Under the pieces are notes generated by a model, which saw only the letters and a program-made list of their open reading frames with translations, did not search any database and was not told the DNA's origin. Shown here in pieces: positions 36,606-47,816 of a stretch of DNA of 64,000 nucleotides. The stretch lies in contig CAYMVL010000025.1 of assembly GCA_964394145.1 (NCBI GenBank), positions 1 to 64,000 on the forward strand, written 5' to 3'. Made by a program: the position numbers and the translations under genes. Positions within the stretch are counted from its first letter, which is position 1, and each line of letters starts with the position of its first letter. Source of the stretch: JAFGBN01 sp964394145. GTDB taxonomy: Bacteria > Chloroflexota > Dehalococcoidia > GIF9 > AB-539-J10.

Positions 36606-36797
36606 CTAATACGTCTTCAGGCTATTCGCCAGGTAGCTCTTGCCGGCAGTGTCCTGGAAGACCATACTCTCCTGGTACTCTGCTTTCCCTGATTTAGCCT
36701 TGACGTTTGTCATGAGATAAATGGGGAATAGCTCACAAGATTCTGCTGCGCATGCCCCTCTCTTGCTCACAGAATAGGTTAAATATATCGGCTTCAA
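36606..36797 (-). CDS. Possible 63-residue protein
   Basis: A short frame starting TTG with AGAGGTG six bases upstream, a plausible ribosome site. The product (KPIYLTYSVSKRGACAAESC, ending FQDTAGKSYLANSLKTY) has protein-like composition and two cysteines five apart but no motif I know. No operon partner. It could be a small gene or chance. Confidence 0.3.
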   Translation of the reverse strand: MKPIYLTYSVSKRGACAAESCELFPIYLMTNVKAKSGKAEYQESMVFQDTAGKSYLANSLKTY

Positions 36798-36919
36798 GGC
36801 TACACCTCTGACGAGCGCTCTTCACCTATTCGGGGGTTAGCATGCTGTAATAATTCCTTGACGAGCACTGCAAAATAATATAGGCTATCGCCTTAAAGCC
36901 AGAAGGGAGAACTATTGGA

Positions 36920-37321
36920 ATGTGGTGTCGTGGCATCAGAGGAGCCATTACGGTTCCTGAGAACAGTAAGGAAAGCATCATGGCTGCGACCAAGAGACTG
37001 CTTCAGGAAATGGTGCAGGCTAACGGCATTGAAGTTGACGATATAGCTAGCATAATCTTTACTACCACGCCTGACTTGAATGCCACATTCCCAGCAGCGG
37101 CGACGCGAGAGCTGGGATGGCCACGCCATCTCGCTTTGCTCTGCACGCATGAAATGAACGTCCCAGGCAGTTTACCGCGCTGCGTGAGAGTTCTGATGCT
37201 GGCAAATAGTGAGAAAAGCCCCGATGGAATCGTACATGTCTATTTAGAAGAAGCAACAAAGTTAAAGCAGACACATCGCGACAATTGGGAGGCAGCAAAT
37301 GATTGTAATCATGAAGTCTAA
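36920..37321 (+). CDS. aroH: Chorismate mutase, AroH type
   Basis: Converts chorismate to prephenate, the first step toward Phe and Tyr. AroH-class trimeric fold, 133 residues: [10 protein letters not shown] at the N-terminus, [20 protein letters not shown] in the middle, and [11 protein letters not shown] with the active-site Arg. GGGAGA lies about 12 bases upstream. It overlaps the DAHP synthase gene by 23 bases and starts a six-gene rightward operon. Confidence 0.95.
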   Translation: MWCRGIRGAITVPENSKESIMAATKRLLQEMVQANGIEVDDIASIIFTTTPDLNATFPAAATRELGWPRHLALLCTHEMNVPGSLPRCVRVLMLANSEKSPDGIVHVYLEEATKLKQTHRDNWEAANDCNHEV

Positions 37322-38339
37322 CTCCACTAGCGACGAAATAAATGAAGTTGCTAAGAGAATTGAAGAATCAGGGTTGAAGGCACATATCTCACAGGGTGTC
37401 GAGCATACTATTATCGGCGTTTTGGGGCGAACCTTCCCTGAGCTTCAGGATACACTACAACTGCTCTCAGGAGTAGAGGAAGTAATCCCTGTCAGCAAGC
37501 CTTACAAGCTTGCGAGTCGCGAGTTCCATCCGCAGAATACTGTGGTCAGAGTGAACGACCTCACCATCGGGAATGAAGAATTAGTTGTTATGGCTGGACC
37601 GTGTGCGGTGGAAAGCGAAGAGCAACTGTTAACTACAGCCCGGCAGGTTAAAGCAAGCGGTGCAAATGTACTGCGCGGCGGTGCCTTTAAGCCCCGCACC
37701 TCACCATACCAATTTCGCGGGTTAGGCCTGAAAGGGCTTGAAATGCTGGCAATAGCCCGTAAGGAAACCGGGATGCCAGTCATAACTGAGGTAATGTCAC
37801 CACAAGATGTCGAGTTAGTAGCTAGCTATGCTGATATACTTCAGGTCGGGGCCAGGAATATGCAAAACTACATTTTGCTTGACGAAGTAGGAAAACTAAG
37901 GAAACCCGTATTGCTGAAGCGGGGCCTATCAGCTACCATTCAAGAATGGCTACTAGCTGCTGAGTATATATTGGCTCAAGGGAATGAGCAGGTTATCCTC
38001 TGTGAACGCGGCATCAGGACTTTTGAGATCCTAACTCGTAATACGATGGATATCAGCGCTATCCCTATTATCAAGAAAGTCAGCCACCTGCCTATCATTG
38101 CTGACCCCAGCCACGCAACAGGAAAGTGGTATTTGGTGACCCCACTAGCATTGGCAGCAACAGCAGCAGGTGCAGACGGCCTAATGATAGAAGTGCATCC
38201 GAACCCTGACATGGCGCTTGCAGATGGAGCACAATCTCTGACCTTTGATAACTTTCATAAACTTATGTCGCAATTGGCACCTATTGCTCAAGCAGCGGGT
38301 AGAAGATTAGCTGTTTCTAAGACAAGAGTTGAATCCTGA
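37299..38339 (+). CDS. aroF: DAHP synthase (3-deoxy-7-phosphoheptulonate synthase)
   Basis: Condenses PEP and erythrose 4-phosphate, entering the shikimate pathway. An N-terminal ferredoxin-like regulatory domain (about 1-70) precedes the TIM barrel, which shows [64 protein letters not shown] and MIEVHPNPD. This is the AroQ-independent, regulatory-domain type of 346 residues. Coupling to aroH suggests shared control, as DAHP synthase and mutase often interact. Other shikimate genes are not in the window. Confidence 0.96.
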   Translation: MIVIMKSNSTSDEINEVAKRIEESGLKAHISQGVEHTIIGVLGRTFPELQDTLQLLSGVEEVIPVSKPYKLASREFHPQNTVVRVNDLTIGNEELVVMAGPCAVESEEQLLTTARQVKASGANVLRGGAFKPRTSPYQFRGLGLKGLEMLAIARKETGMPVITEVMSPQDVELVASYADILQVGARNMQNYILLDEVGKLRKPVLLKRGLSATIQEWLLAAEYILAQGNEQVILCERGIRTFEILTRNTMDISAIPIIKKVSHLPIIADPSHATGKWYLVTPLALAATAAGADGLMIEVHPNPDMALADGAQSLTFDNFHKLMSQLAPIAQAAGRRLAVSKTRVES

Positions 38340-38344
38340 ACTAG

Positions 38345-39298
38345 ATGCGAATTATACAAGAACTTGCCAGCCTGTCTCCCCAAAAGGAAACACTTCTTAC
38401 CATCGGTGTCTTTGATGGTATCCATCTGGGACATCAGTATCTGTTGAGGAATTTGATGCAGCGAGCTAGAGAGGAAGGTTTGCTCAGCGGGGTAGTTACC
38501 TTTGACCCACATCCACAGTCGGTACTGCACCCGCACAGGCAGTTGCCCTGGCTTATCACTTTGAGAAACAGAATCAAGATGATTGAAGAACTGGGTATAA
38601 ACCTAGTCGCGCTGCTGTCTTTTACTCCGGAGCTGTCACAACTGAGTGCCAGGGAGTTTACCGGGCTACTCAAGAAGTATCTGAGGATGCGAGGCCTTAT
38701 GGTGGGCCCTAGTTCGGCCTTTGGAAAGGGTCGGGAGGGCAATGCTGAAGTGCTTAGCTCTTTAGGACTGGAAATGGGGTTCAGCGTAGAGACTCTGCCT
38801 CCCTTTACCATTGATGGTGAAATAGTAAGTAGCACTCTTATTCGTCAGGCGCTGGCTAAAGGTGATATGGCAAGAGTGCAGAAGTTGATGGGGCGTCGTT
38901 TCTGCCTTACAGGTAAGGTTACAACCGCAGATAAACGTGGTCAATCCTTAGGATTTCCCACTGCTAACTTGGATGTACAAGCCGAACAAGCGTTGCCTAG
39001 AAACGGTGTTTACGCTACTGTCACAGACGTTGGTGGAAAGCAATTTGCTTCAGCAACTAATATTGGCACGCGGCCTACCTTTAAACAGGACAGGAAGTGG
39101 GTAGAAACTCACCTGATAAATTATGAAGGAAATTTGTACGGCAGGGAGATTAATATAGCATTTGTCCAGAAGTTGAGGGAAGAGTTGCGTTTCACTTCTC
39201 CAGAGGAACTCAGAGCACAAATCGCTAAGGATATTCAGCGGGTCGAAGCCCTGATGCAATCAAGGGACCCCCAGCGGATTGAACATGGTTGCACCTAA
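38345..39298 (+). CDS. ribF: Bifunctional riboflavin kinase / FAD synthetase
   Basis: Makes FMN and then FAD from riboflavin. The N-terminal FAD synthetase half shows IGVFDGIHLGHQYLL, a nucleotidyltransferase H-x-G-H motif, and SSTLIRQAL; the C-terminal kinase half (about 185-310) has GKVTTADKRGQSLGFPTANL and PRNGVYATV. Length 317 is typical. It starts six bases after aroF and overlaps tyrS at its end. FAD supply suits the nearby flavoproteins, but a regulatory link is not shown. Confidence 0.96.
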   Translation: MRIIQELASLSPQKETLLTIGVFDGIHLGHQYLLRNLMQRAREEGLLSGVVTFDPHPQSVLHPHRQLPWLITLRNRIKMIEELGINLVALLSFTPELSQLSAREFTGLLKKYLRMRGLMVGPSSAFGKGREGNAEVLSSLGLEMGFSVETLPPFTIDGEIVSSTLIRQALAKGDMARVQKLMGRRFCLTGKVTTADKRGQSLGFPTANLDVQAEQALPRNGVYATVTDVGGKQFASATNIGTRPTFKQDRKWVETHLINYEGNLYGREINIAFVQKLREELRFTSPEELRAQIAKDIQRVEALMQSRDPQRIEHGCT

Positions 39299-40499
39299 AT
39301 TCAACTCCATACTTGAGCGAGGCGTAGCTGAGACTATTGTTGAGTCTGAACTGAGAAAGCTACTGGAATCAGGAAGGACTTTGAACTTGAAGCAGGGTTT
39401 TGACCCGAGTGCACCTGACATTCATTTGGGGCACGTGGTTGGCCTGCGAAAGTTGCGCCAGTTACAAGACCTTGGGCATCGGGTTACTCTGATAGTTGGT
39501 GACTGGACAGCCCGAATCGGTGACCCAAGTGCCCAGTCAGTTACTCGCCCTATGCTGTCGTTGCACCAGGTTAAAGCTAATGCCCAAACCTATCTGAAAC
39601 AATTCTTCAAAGTGGTAGACAAGGATAAGACAGAGGTGAGATGGCAAAGCGAATGGTATAATAAATTCACTCTAGACGAGGTGATCGGGCTAACCAGCAA
39701 ATTCACTGTAGCGCAACTTCTTGCCAGAGAGGATTTCAACAAGAGGTATAGCTGCGGCAACCCTATTTCTCTAACAGAAATGCTTTATCCTTTACTTCAG
39801 GCGTATGACTCGGTAGCTATTAAAGCGGATGTCGAGTTTGGCGGCACGGACCAGAAGTTCAATTGCCTTTTAGGTAGAGAGCTGCAGCAAATTCTGGGAC
39901 AAACCCCGCAACAGGTCTTTCTGGTTCCCCTTCTCATCGGCACCGATGGCAGCCAGAAGATGAGCAAGAGTCTGGGTAATCAGATAGGCATTGACGAAGC
40001 TCCCCAGGAAATATGCGGTAAGGTGATGTCCATCCCCGATTCTCTTATCATCCACTATTTTGAGTTGGTCACCGATGTTCCTGAAGCCATGATTTGCGAG
40101 TTTAAGGAGCAACTGGAAAAACGTTCGGTCAATCCTATTAATATTAAGAAACAATTGGCTCATGAAATCGTGAAACAATTCTATGGTAAGGAATTAGCAG
40201 ATGAAGCACTAGAGAACTTCAGCAAGGTATTCCAGAAGAGGGAAGTACCGGAGGAGATCCCTAGTTATGTTTTTGCAGCTGAATATATTGGAGATCAGCT
40301 ATATCAGCTTGACATAGCCCCGACTCTAGTCAAAGAGGGACTAATTAAGAGTAAGAGTGAACTGAAACGCTTGCTTTACCAGGAGGCCATAGAGCTAGAT
40401 GGAAACAAAGTAACCAGTAGCATTGTTAACGCTTACGAAGGCAGCGTTCTCAAAATTGGAAAACACTGTTTTGTCAAGATAGCAATTGACAAGATGTAA
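39285..40499 (+). CDS. tyrS: Tyrosyl-tRNA synthetase
   Basis: Class I synthetase for tRNA-Tyr. The HIGH-type motif reads PDIHLGHVVGL, the KMSKS motif is KMSKSLGN, and the C-terminal S4-like RNA-binding domain (about 345-400) begins near PTLVKEGLIKSKSELKRLL. It looks like the TyrZ-type shorter form of about 404 residues. The ATG at 39285 is used; a TTG two codons upstream is in frame. Its start lies inside the 3' end of ribF. Grouping with aromatic amino-acid genes is logical. Confidence 0.95.
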   Translation: MVAPKFNSILERGVAETIVESELRKLLESGRTLNLKQGFDPSAPDIHLGHVVGLRKLRQLQDLGHRVTLIVGDWTARIGDPSAQSVTRPMLSLHQVKANAQTYLKQFFKVVDKDKTEVRWQSEWYNKFTLDEVIGLTSKFTVAQLLAREDFNKRYSCGNPISLTEMLYPLLQAYDSVAIKADVEFGGTDQKFNCLLGRELQQILGQTPQQVFLVPLLIGTDGSQKMSKSLGNQIGIDEAPQEICGKVMSIPDSLIIHYFELVTDVPEAMICEFKEQLEKRSVNPINIKKQLAHEIVKQFYGKELADEALENFSKVFQKREVPEEIPSYVFAAEYIGDQLYQLDIAPTLVKEGLIKSKSELKRLLYQEAIELDGNKVTSSIVNAYEGSVLKIGKHCFVKIAIDKM

Positions 40500-40511
40500 A
40501 GGAGTTGAAAA

Positions 40512-41591
40512 ATGCAATTTCGTATTCCTGGACCAACGCCTTGCCCACCCGAGACTCTCCAAGCCATGAACAGGGAAATGATAAATCATCGGGGGAAGGA
40601 ATTTGGCAAGATTCTCAACTCGATGACAGAGAAACTGAAACAAGTCTTTCAGACGAAGGAGGATATCTTCATACTGACCTCTTCAGGCACCGGAGGCCTG
40701 GAAGCAGCTATCGTCAATACACTATCGCCAGGTGACAAAGTCCTGTCTACTTCGAACGGCGCTTTCGGTGACCGCTTTGCTGGCATCGCTGAACAATACG
40801 GCGCACAAGTTATCCAGCTAAACTTTGAGTGGGGGAAACAGGTCAGCTTTGATGCAGTGGAAAGATCTTTAGAGGCAGATAGTGATATCAAGGCGGTACT
40901 GGTAACTCACAATGAAACCTCCACAGGCGTCACCAATAATTTGTGGAAGATAAGCGCCGCAGTCAAGAAATTCGATAAGCTTCTTCTGGTTGACGCAGTG
41001 AGCAGCCTGGGCTCTATCGATTTGCCCGTCGATGACTGGCACTGCGATGTTGTGGTTACCGCTTCTCAAAAAGGCTGGATGGCGCCTCCCGGGCTGGCCA
41101 TGGTTAGCGTAAGCAAAAAGGCATGGCAAGCTAACGCTCAAGCCAAAATGCCACGTTTCTATTGGGATTTTGCCAAAGCCCGAGATTACCTGCAAATAGG
41201 GCAGACTCCCTGGACACCTGCAATTTCCACCTGTTATGCGCTTGATGCCAGCTTAGACTTGATGCTAAAGGAAGGGCTGGCAAATATATTCGCCAGGCAT
41301 ACCAGAGTAGCTCAAGTAGCCAGAGATGGAGTGAAATCATTGGGATTATCACTTTTCCCTGAAGAAGATTGTGCTTCTAACACGGTAACCGCGGTCAATG
41401 CCTTCGACAAAATCGACATAGCGAAGTTGATTCAACTGCTCAGGGAGGAGCATGATGTAGTCATTTCCGGTGGCCAGAGGAAGCTATCAGACAAGATATT
41501 CCGTATAGGCCACCTCGGCCTTGTGTATGAAGAGGACATGAAGTCGGTATTAGAGGCAATAAGCAAAGTCTTGCCACGAGTAAGGAGATAG
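40512..41591 (+). CDS. Class V aminotransferase (serine-pyruvate / phosphoserine type)
   Basis: PLP-dependent aminotransferase of the serine-pyruvate/alanine-glyoxylate branch, 359 residues. The PLP-binding lysine is in TASQKGWMAPPG, the SSGTGGLEAAIVN loop binds phosphate, and VDAVSSLG is the Asp that pairs with the ring nitrogen. A GGAG site lies seven bases upstream. It stands seven bases before serA, so it most likely acts as the serine-pathway aminotransferase turning 3-phosphohydroxypyruvate into phosphoserine. No separate serC is seen. Confidence 0.9.
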   Translation: MQFRIPGPTPCPPETLQAMNREMINHRGKEFGKILNSMTEKLKQVFQTKEDIFILTSSGTGGLEAAIVNTLSPGDKVLSTSNGAFGDRFAGIAEQYGAQVIQLNFEWGKQVSFDAVERSLEADSDIKAVLVTHNETSTGVTNNLWKISAAVKKFDKLLLVDAVSSLGSIDLPVDDWHCDVVVTASQKGWMAPPGLAMVSVSKKAWQANAQAKMPRFYWDFAKARDYLQIGQTPWTPAISTCYALDASLDLMLKEGLANIFARHTRVAQVARDGVKSLGLSLFPEEDCASNTVTAVNAFDKIDIAKLIQLLREEHDVVISGGQRKLSDKIFRIGHLGLVYEEDMKSVLEAISKVLPRVRR

Positions 41592-41598
41592 AGATAGC

Positions 41599-43161
41599 AT
41601 GAAGATTCTCATCTCTGATCCGGTCGCTCAAGAGGGCATACGATCTCTGTATGACTTCGCTCAAGTAGATATCAAGACCAACCTGGAGCCCGGGCAACTG
41701 AAGGCAATCATTGGCGATTACGACGCCTTGGTCGTGCGCAGTGAAACCCAGGTATCCGCGGAGATTATTGAATCCGGGCAGAGGCTCAGGGTGATTGGCC
41801 GAGCAGGGGTAGGCATAGATAATATTGATGTCGACGCTGCTACCAGAAAAGGCATAGTTGTGCTTAACACCCCCACAGGCAATACTGTATCTGCAGCAGA
41901 ACATACCATTGCTCTTATGCTTGCCCTGGCACGTAATGTACCTCAAGCAAATGCTCGGCTCAAATCAGGCAAATGGGAGAGGAGAGAATTGGTTGGCACC
42001 GAGCTCAGAAGTAAGACTCTTGGCATTGTTGGCTTAGGCAATGTCGGCTCTGAAGTTGCCAAGCGAGCCCAGGCTTTTGAAATGGATGTTATTACCTACG
42101 ATCCTTTCGTCTCCGCAGAGTATGCCCATCATCTTGAAGTCCGCTTAGTCTCTCTGGAGCAACTTCTCAGGGAAGCTGATTTTATTACTCTTCACGTGCC
42201 ACTAACAACATCTACCGAGAAGCTAATTGGCGCTAAGGAGTTGGCCTCCGTAAAACCAACAGTGAGGATCATAAATTGTGCTAGAGGCGGACTCGTTGAC
42301 GAAGAAGCAGTGGTTAGAGCAATTAAGCAAGGGAAGGTAGCTGGCGCTGCATTTGATGTGTTCAGCAAAGAGCCGATAACAGAGAGTCCTCTATTTCAAG
42401 AAGACAAGATAATCGTCACTCCTCACTTGGGCGCTTCTACTGTTGAAGCTCAGACCAATGTTGCCAGAGATGTAGCTGAGCAAGTTGTGGCTGTGCTCCA
42501 AGGGCAGTTCAGCAAGTACGCAGTTAACGCGCCACATATTTCGCCGGAACTGATGCCTTTCATACAAGTAGCATCGACCATCGGTAGCCTTGCAAGTCAG
42601 TTGGTAGAGGGGCAATTAGGCTCTATACACATCAAGTATTGTGGCGAAGTCAGCAACTATGACTGTAACCCTATCAGGACAGCTGCCATCAGCGGTTTGT
42701 TACAGCAGGCGAGCGAGGAAAGAATCAACCTGGTTAACGTTGGTATCATCGCCACCCAGCGTGGCTTGAAAGTCAGCGAGGAAAAGCAGCCCGCCTGTCA
42801 AAGCTATTCTAACTTGCTTACTCTGGAAATTAGTACCAGCACAGGAAAGATTAGCATATCGGGTGCGGCTAGAGACAATGAAACCCATATCGTCCAGGTG
42901 AATGACTTCTGGATGGATATAGTCCCTACTGGCGGCTATTTCCTTTTCTGTGACCACCTTGACCGCCCTGGACTTGTGGGTATCATTGGCAACATAACCG
43001 GCAAAGCTGATATCAATATCAGTTCTATGCATTTATCCCGACTCAAGCCTCGAGGATCAGCACTTATGATTCTAGCACTCGACGAACCATTGCCCGAGGA
43101 GCAACTTGAAGAGATATTGGCAATACCTAATATTTATGGTGCTAAGCCAGTGAAACTATGA
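41599..43161 (+). CDS. serA: D-3-phosphoglycerate dehydrogenase
   Basis: First enzyme of serine synthesis. The 520-residue long form has the substrate-binding domain, NAD Rossmann motif [16 protein letters not shown], catalytic residues in [12 protein letters not shown] and [12 protein letters not shown], an allosteric-substrate-binding domain (about 320-440) and a C-terminal ACT domain ([20 protein letters not shown]) for serine feedback. It ends the aroH-serA operon; the 220 bases before the convergent DUF1015 gene hold nothing recognised. Confidence 0.97.
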   Translation: MKILISDPVAQEGIRSLYDFAQVDIKTNLEPGQLKAIIGDYDALVVRSETQVSAEIIESGQRLRVIGRAGVGIDNIDVDAATRKGIVVLNTPTGNTVSAAEHTIALMLALARNVPQANARLKSGKWERRELVGTELRSKTLGIVGLGNVGSEVAKRAQAFEMDVITYDPFVSAEYAHHLEVRLVSLEQLLREADFITLHVPLTTSTEKLIGAKELASVKPTVRIINCARGGLVDEEAVVRAIKQGKVAGAAFDVFSKEPITESPLFQEDKIIVTPHLGASTVEAQTNVARDVAEQVVAVLQGQFSKYAVNAPHISPELMPFIQVASTIGSLASQLVEGQLGSIHIKYCGEVSNYDCNPIRTAAISGLLQQASEERINLVNVGIIATQRGLKVSEEKQPACQSYSNLLTLEISTSTGKISISGAARDNETHIVQVNDFWMDIVPTGGYFLFCDHLDRPGLVGIIGNITGKADINISSMHLSRLKPRGSALMILALDEPLPEEQLEEILAIPNIYGAKPVKL

Positions 43162-43380
43162 ATGACCTTAATCCTTTATTTATCCAGATTATTCGGTGAC
43201 AACATGTGTTCGCTGCGTCTTGCTCATCCTGTCTCCAATATAGACTCGAAATGCTTCCATTGCTTCGCACTCTAATCCCTATCCGGGTAAATGGCAAGAT
43301 TATCCAGACAATCATAAACAAGTCTTGCTGGAATGTCGGCTAGTAATGAGCCTCAGCGAATGACATCCGGCCCATGAGAG

Positions 43381-44694
43381 TTACTCCAGCGAGTTCATAA
43401 CTAGCCCGGTAGGTGGTTTAGGATGGAAATAAGTCGATTTTCGTGGCATCCTGTCTTTGGCATCAGCGAAAGCCTTAACTGTCTCAGGCTGCATTGGCTT
43501 TAGTAGGAAGGCCAGTTGATATTTGCCCTCCATTATCTGTTGATAAGCCTCAACGGCGTCAACGGTATGAGCTATGTGGTCGCTGTATGGCGCTAAGGAC
43601 AGTACTGTTTCTAAAATAATGTGGTTCAGTTGACTAACACCCAAACTTCTATAAGCTTGCGAACGATTAGCAGGCATCAGAGAATCCAAGGAGATATCCT
43701 GCCGTCGCTCTAGAATTACGAGGCATTCGCGGTCCAATCCTAATACTGCCCCGATTGCTCTATCCGCCACCTTCCAAATAGCCTCGTTCCTCTCAAAGGC
43801 TCGCGCTGTAAATAAGTCTGCGCTTAATGGAACAGCATTAAGCACAAAGAAATCCCCAAGCTGATTTCTTAGTTTTCCTAGACCAGAGGGCGATATACCA
43901 CGTACCAATCTATGCACAGGAAGCACAAGAAGGCCAGGATCAGAAAAGTCAACCAGCGTCATCATTACGTAGTTGAAGGCCTCCTGGTTGGAAAGACTCC
44001 CCATCGCTGAAGCTCTCTCTTCTTTAAAAGCCAATGCGGTTTCATATCTGTGATGGCCGTCAGCCACATAAAGGGCCCTGCTTAGGAGAGCCTGATTTAT
44101 ATCCTGCTGCAATCTTGGACTAGTTATCGCCCATACAATATGTTTCTCGCCGGAATGCTCAATATCTATAATGGGATGATTGGCTTGAGATGCCTCGGCT
44201 AGGATCAGGGCAACTTCTTGCTCAGGATCCTGGAATAGCGAGAATAGCGGACTAAAGTTGGCTTGACAAGCTCGCATCAACTGTAGGCGATCATCCTTGG
44301 CCTTAGAATATGTTTCTTCATGCGGATATACACCATTGCCCCATGGCTCCAACCTAACACGAGCTATTAAGCCGCGACGCTTCCTCTCTTGTCCCAAATA
44401 ATGAAAATAGTGGTCATGGAGATAGAACGCTTCGGCCTCATCGACTTTGAGAATCCCTTGTTTAAGCCATTGCCGCAGGGTGATGCCTGCCCTAGTGTAC
44501 CTGTTGCTTGTGGCATTGTCTTCTGGTTGCTCTGCTTGATACTCCAAGCGAATAGCATTGTAATCACTTCTCTGATAGTAGATTTTTTGTTCTTCAGGAG
44601 CAATAACGTCATACGGTGGGCAGATAACCTGGTCCAGGTCCCCGACTATTTGCTCATTATATCGTACACCTCTAAGCGGATTGACTTCAGCCAT
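43381..44694 (-). CDS. DUF1015 family protein
   Basis: Uncharacterised family of about 430 residues. The start is the usual MAEVNPLRGVRYNEQIVG, with CPPYDVIAPEEQ, then RLEYQAEQ and YVADGHHRYETALAF. DUF1015 genes are often next to serA or aminotransferases, so a link to serine or one-carbon metabolism is likely, but no activity is established. Here it lies 44 bases after purL and converges on serA. Confidence 0.88.
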   Translation of the reverse strand: MAEVNPLRGVRYNEQIVGDLDQVICPPYDVIAPEEQKIYYQRSDYNAIRLEYQAEQPEDNATSNRYTRAGITLRQWLKQGILKVDEAEAFYLHDHYFHYLGQERKRRGLIARVRLEPWGNGVYPHEETYSKAKDDRLQLMRACQANFSPLFSLFQDPEQEVALILAEASQANHPIIDIEHSGEKHIVWAITSPRLQQDINQALLSRALYVADGHHRYETALAFKEERASAMGSLSNQEAFNYVMMTLVDFSDPGLLVLPVHRLVRGISPSGLGKLRNQLGDFFVLNAVPLSADLFTARAFERNEAIWKVADRAIGAVLGLDRECLVILERRQDISLDSLMPANRSQAYRSLGVSQLNHIILETVLSLAPYSDHIAHTVDAVEAYQQIMEGKYQLAFLLKPMQPETVKAFADAKDRMPRKSTYFHPKPPTGLVMNSLE

Positions 44695-44738
44695 TCCCCT
44701 GAGATTCCTTCCGGTACATTACCCTTGTAGACACTTTC

Positions 44739-46949
44739 TTAGACTAGTAGTTGTTTAAGGCCATAGCGCCAGGCCTTTTCTATTTTCACCAGTGGTAGAT
44801 CAATGTAACTCTCCACGACTAAACGCTCGCCTCCAACTTTTCCTATCCAGGTTAATGGCACTTGCCACTTTCTGGCTGTTCGGTCCAATTTAGCTATTGA
44901 AGCAGGTGATACCGTCACCACAATCCGTGATTGGTGCTCCCCAAAAAGCACAGAATCCAATCTGCCTGATATGTTCCAATCTTCGCCTCTAAAGCCAATG
45001 CTGCCAGCGATACAACTTTCCGCAATGGCTATTGCCACCCCTCCTTCCGAGCAATCATGAGCTGATTTCACTATGTCGCGTCTTATAGCTTCCAAACAAC
45101 ACTGCTGGACCCTTTTTTCCAGCTTCAAATCAATAGCCAGTCTGCCTCCTACCCTGCCATGCATCAACGCAAGATATTCACTGCCACAAAGAAATTCTTT
45201 GCCGCCACTCAGCGTAGGGCCTATCATAGCTACCAAATCACCCTCGTCCTTGAAAGACATCGTACAATGCCTGTCGACATCATCCACAATCCCTACCATT
45301 CCCACAACAGGAGTGGGATAAATAGCCTGACCTTTGGTCTCATTATAAAGGCTGACATTGCCACTTATAACAGGGACTCGCAGTTCGCGACAGGCTCGGG
45401 CCATACCTTTAACGCATTCTTTCAATTGATAATAGATATCGTCTCTTTCAGGATTGCCAAAATTTAGACAATCTGTAATGGCCAGAGGTTCAGCGCCGCT
45501 GCAGACCAGGTTGCGAGCGGCCTCCGATACAGCAATGACGCCTCCGAGATAAGGATCCACGTAACAGTATCGCCCATTGCCATCGGTGGTCAAAGAAATA
45601 CCCTTCCCCGTGCCCTTAATACGCAAGACCGCAGCATCGCTTCCGGGCAGCACCACAGTGTTATCCATCACCTGATGGTCATACTGACGATAAACCCACT
45701 CCTTACTGGCAATATTTGGAGAGGCTAGTAGCCGAAGCAGGACGGAATTAGATTGTCTTGACTTGATGTCTGGGACATCGCACATATTAAAGGACTGAAT
45801 CTCCTCAAGCCATGCCGGCTTCTTGCCGCGCAGTCGATACAGAGGTGGAGAAACCAATAAATTCACCGGAGCTTCAGCGACAACCCTTTCTCCTTCCTTA
45901 ATCACAGCTAGGCCAGTATCGGTAACCTGACCAATAATATCAGAATGCAATTCCCAATAGTCCAGCAGCTTCTTTACCCTGTCCTCATATCCTTGCTTCA
46001 CAATTACTAACATTCTCTCTTGTGATTCCGAGAGCATTACTTCGTAAGGGGTCATGTCATCTTCGCGGCGGGGTACCATATTAACATCTATTTCAACGCC
46101 TACTCCGCCTCTTGCTACAGATTCTATAGCAGCACTGGTCAATCCAGCAGCTCCCAAATCCTGCATGCCCACAATCCAATCAGTCTGGCTGAGTTCGAGG
46201 CATGCTTCCATAAGCAATTTTTCTAGGAAAGGGTTACCTACTTGGACTGTGGGCCTCAGTTCTTGTTCTCCATCAAAAGTTCGCGAGGCCAAGCCAGAAG
46301 CTCCGTAGATTCCATCGCGACCGGTATCGGCTCCCACTAACATTAGCACGCTACCGATACCGCTAGCCTTCGCTCTAACCAGACTATCCTTATTAGCAAT
46401 ACCTAAGCAGAGGGCGTTGACCAACAAATTTGACGAGTAACAGTCCGCAAAAAATACTTCGCCACCGACATCCGGTATTCCCAGGCAGTTGCCATAGCCG
46501 GCAATACCTCCGACCACTCCATTAAACAAATAGCGGTTGCGCGGCTCGACTAAAGGGCCAAACCGTAGTGAGTTGAGCAGGGCTATGGGTCTGGCACCCA
46601 TGGTGAAGATATCACGCACAATGCCACCTACACCGGTGGCCGCTCCCTGATAAGGTTCAATTACCGAGGGATGGTTGTGAGACTCCATCTTCATTACCAG
46701 AGCCTGCCCATCACCAATATCCACTGCTCCAGCATTCTCCTCTCCAGGCCCAACAAGAACGCGCTTACCTCGAGAGGGCAAAAGTCTCAACAGAAGTTTG
46801 GAATGCTTATAACCACAATGCTCGCTCCACAAAGAGCCGAACATGCCCAGCTCTACTTCAGTCGGCTCTCTACCTAACTGCTCTACGATGATCCTATACT
46901 CTTTTTCGCTTAAAGCAACTCTATCCAGCGCTTCTTTGGAAATATTCAA
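44739..46949 (-). CDS. purL: Phosphoribosylformylglycinamidine synthase, large subunit (PurL)
   Basis: ATP-dependent fourth step of purine synthesis. Small-form PurL of 736 residues, needing PurQ and PurS. Visible: [12 protein letters not shown] near residue 43, [36 protein letters not shown] and a second PurM-like half with [15 protein letters not shown] and [11 protein letters not shown]. The N-terminus overlaps the 3' end of purQ by 29 bases. No purS is in the window. Confidence 0.97.
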   Translation of the reverse strand: MNISKEALDRVALSEKEYRIIVEQLGREPTEVELGMFGSLWSEHCGYKHSKLLLRLLPSRGKRVLVGPGEENAGAVDIGDGQALVMKMESHNHPSVIEPYQGAATGVGGIVRDIFTMGARPIALLNSLRFGPLVEPRNRYLFNGVVGGIAGYGNCLGIPDVGGEVFFADCYSSNLLVNALCLGIANKDSLVRAKASGIGSVLMLVGADTGRDGIYGASGLASRTFDGEQELRPTVQVGNPFLEKLLMEACLELSQTDWIVGMQDLGAAGLTSAAIESVARGGVGVEIDVNMVPRREDDMTPYEVMLSESQERMLVIVKQGYEDRVKKLLDYWELHSDIIGQVTDTGLAVIKEGERVVAEAPVNLLVSPPLYRLRGKKPAWLEEIQSFNMCDVPDIKSRQSNSVLLRLLASPNIASKEWVYRQYDHQVMDNTVVLPGSDAAVLRIKGTGKGISLTTDGNGRYCYVDPYLGGVIAVSEAARNLVCSGAEPLAITDCLNFGNPERDDIYYQLKECVKGMARACRELRVPVISGNVSLYNETKGQAIYPTPVVGMVGIVDDVDRHCTMSFKDEGDLVAMIGPTLSGGKEFLCGSEYLALMHGRVGGRLAIDLKLEKRVQQCCLEAIRRDIVKSAHDCSEGGVAIAIAESCIAGSIGFRGEDWNISGRLDSVLFGEHQSRIVVTVSPASIAKLDRTARKWQVPLTWIGKVGGERLVVESYIDLPLVKIEKAWRYGLKQLLV

Positions 46950-47622
46950 TGATCGACTCCCAGACTAAATTACCATCTGTACTACCGAGAAGTGACTCGC
47001 AGGCTCGCTCGGGATGAGGCATCATACCTAACACATTGCCCCCTTTGTTGATAATGCCAGCAATATTATGTAAAGAACCGTTCGGATTAGCCTCCTGAGT
47101 CACTTTACCCGAAGGGGTGGCATAGCGAAAAACAACCTGCTGATTAGCTTCCAACTCCTCTACCGCAGCCTCATCAGCATAGTAATTGCCTTCATAATGA
47201 GAAATAGGGATTTTCAACACTTGCCCTTTTGCACACCTGCAACTAAAAGACGAAGAATTGTTTTCAACCCTGAGGTTTACCCACTGGCAGCGATACTGTA
47301 AGTGTGTGCTTGGCAACAATACTCCGGGTAGAAGGCCCGCCTCGCAAAGAATCTGGAAGCCATTGCAGATCCCGATAACCAGCCCTCCATTGTTAGCAAA
47401 TTGCTCCACAGCCGTCATAATGGGAGAGAAACGGGCTATAGCGCCTACCCTCAGGTAATCACCGTAGGAGAAACCACCCGGTAGTACGATGCAATCATAG
47501 TCTGATATCTTCGTCTCTTTATGCCAGATGTAACTGACTTCTTGTCCCAGTACAACATGGAGCGCGTAGTAGCAATCACGGTCACTCCAGGTGCCTGGAA
47601 AAACAACAATGCCGAATTTCAT
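46921..47622 (-). CDS. purQ: Phosphoribosylformylglycinamidine synthase, glutaminase subunit (PurQ)
   Basis: Class I glutamine amidotransferase that feeds ammonia to PurL. Start [17 protein letters not shown]; nucleophile Cys in [14 protein letters not shown]; His-Glu pair in [15 protein letters not shown]. About 233 residues. I use the ATG at 47622 because upstream codons add a leader absent from the family. The region to the divergent ATPase gene (47623-47816) has no purS-like frame. Confidence 0.95.
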   Translation of the reverse strand: MKFGIVVFPGTWSDRDCYYALHVVLGQEVSYIWHKETKISDYDCIVLPGGFSYGDYLRVGAIARFSPIMTAVEQFANNGGLVIGICNGFQILCEAGLLPGVLLPSTHLQYRCQWVNLRVENNSSSFSCRCAKGQVLKIPISHYEGNYYADEAAVEELEANQQVVFRYATPSGKVTQEANPNGSLHNIAGIINKGGNVLGMMPHPERACESLLGSTDGNLVWESIIEYFQRSAG

Positions 47623-47778
47623 AATCAAATTAAATGAACAGTCGAAGTATTTTATCATTATTTGGGGCATTAAGTTAGTAATCGGAGCGAGACTCCTCTT
47701 CCAATCAAAGGTAAACGCTTCCCTCTATTGGACAGATTTGACCTCTCTCGTTTAACTGACGATGAAGCAACAACACCG

Positions 47779-47807
47779 TTGAACACGGTACGCAAATAGG
47801 ATAAAGT
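47779..47807 (+). promoter_or_regulatory. Promoter of the P-type ATPase gene
   Basis: TTGAAC (47779-47784), 17 bases, TAAAGT (47802-47807). The -10 ends nine bases before the ATG, so the transcript would begin about three bases ahead of it and be nearly leaderless. Confidence 0.6.
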
Positions 47808-47816
47808 GTTATCCAC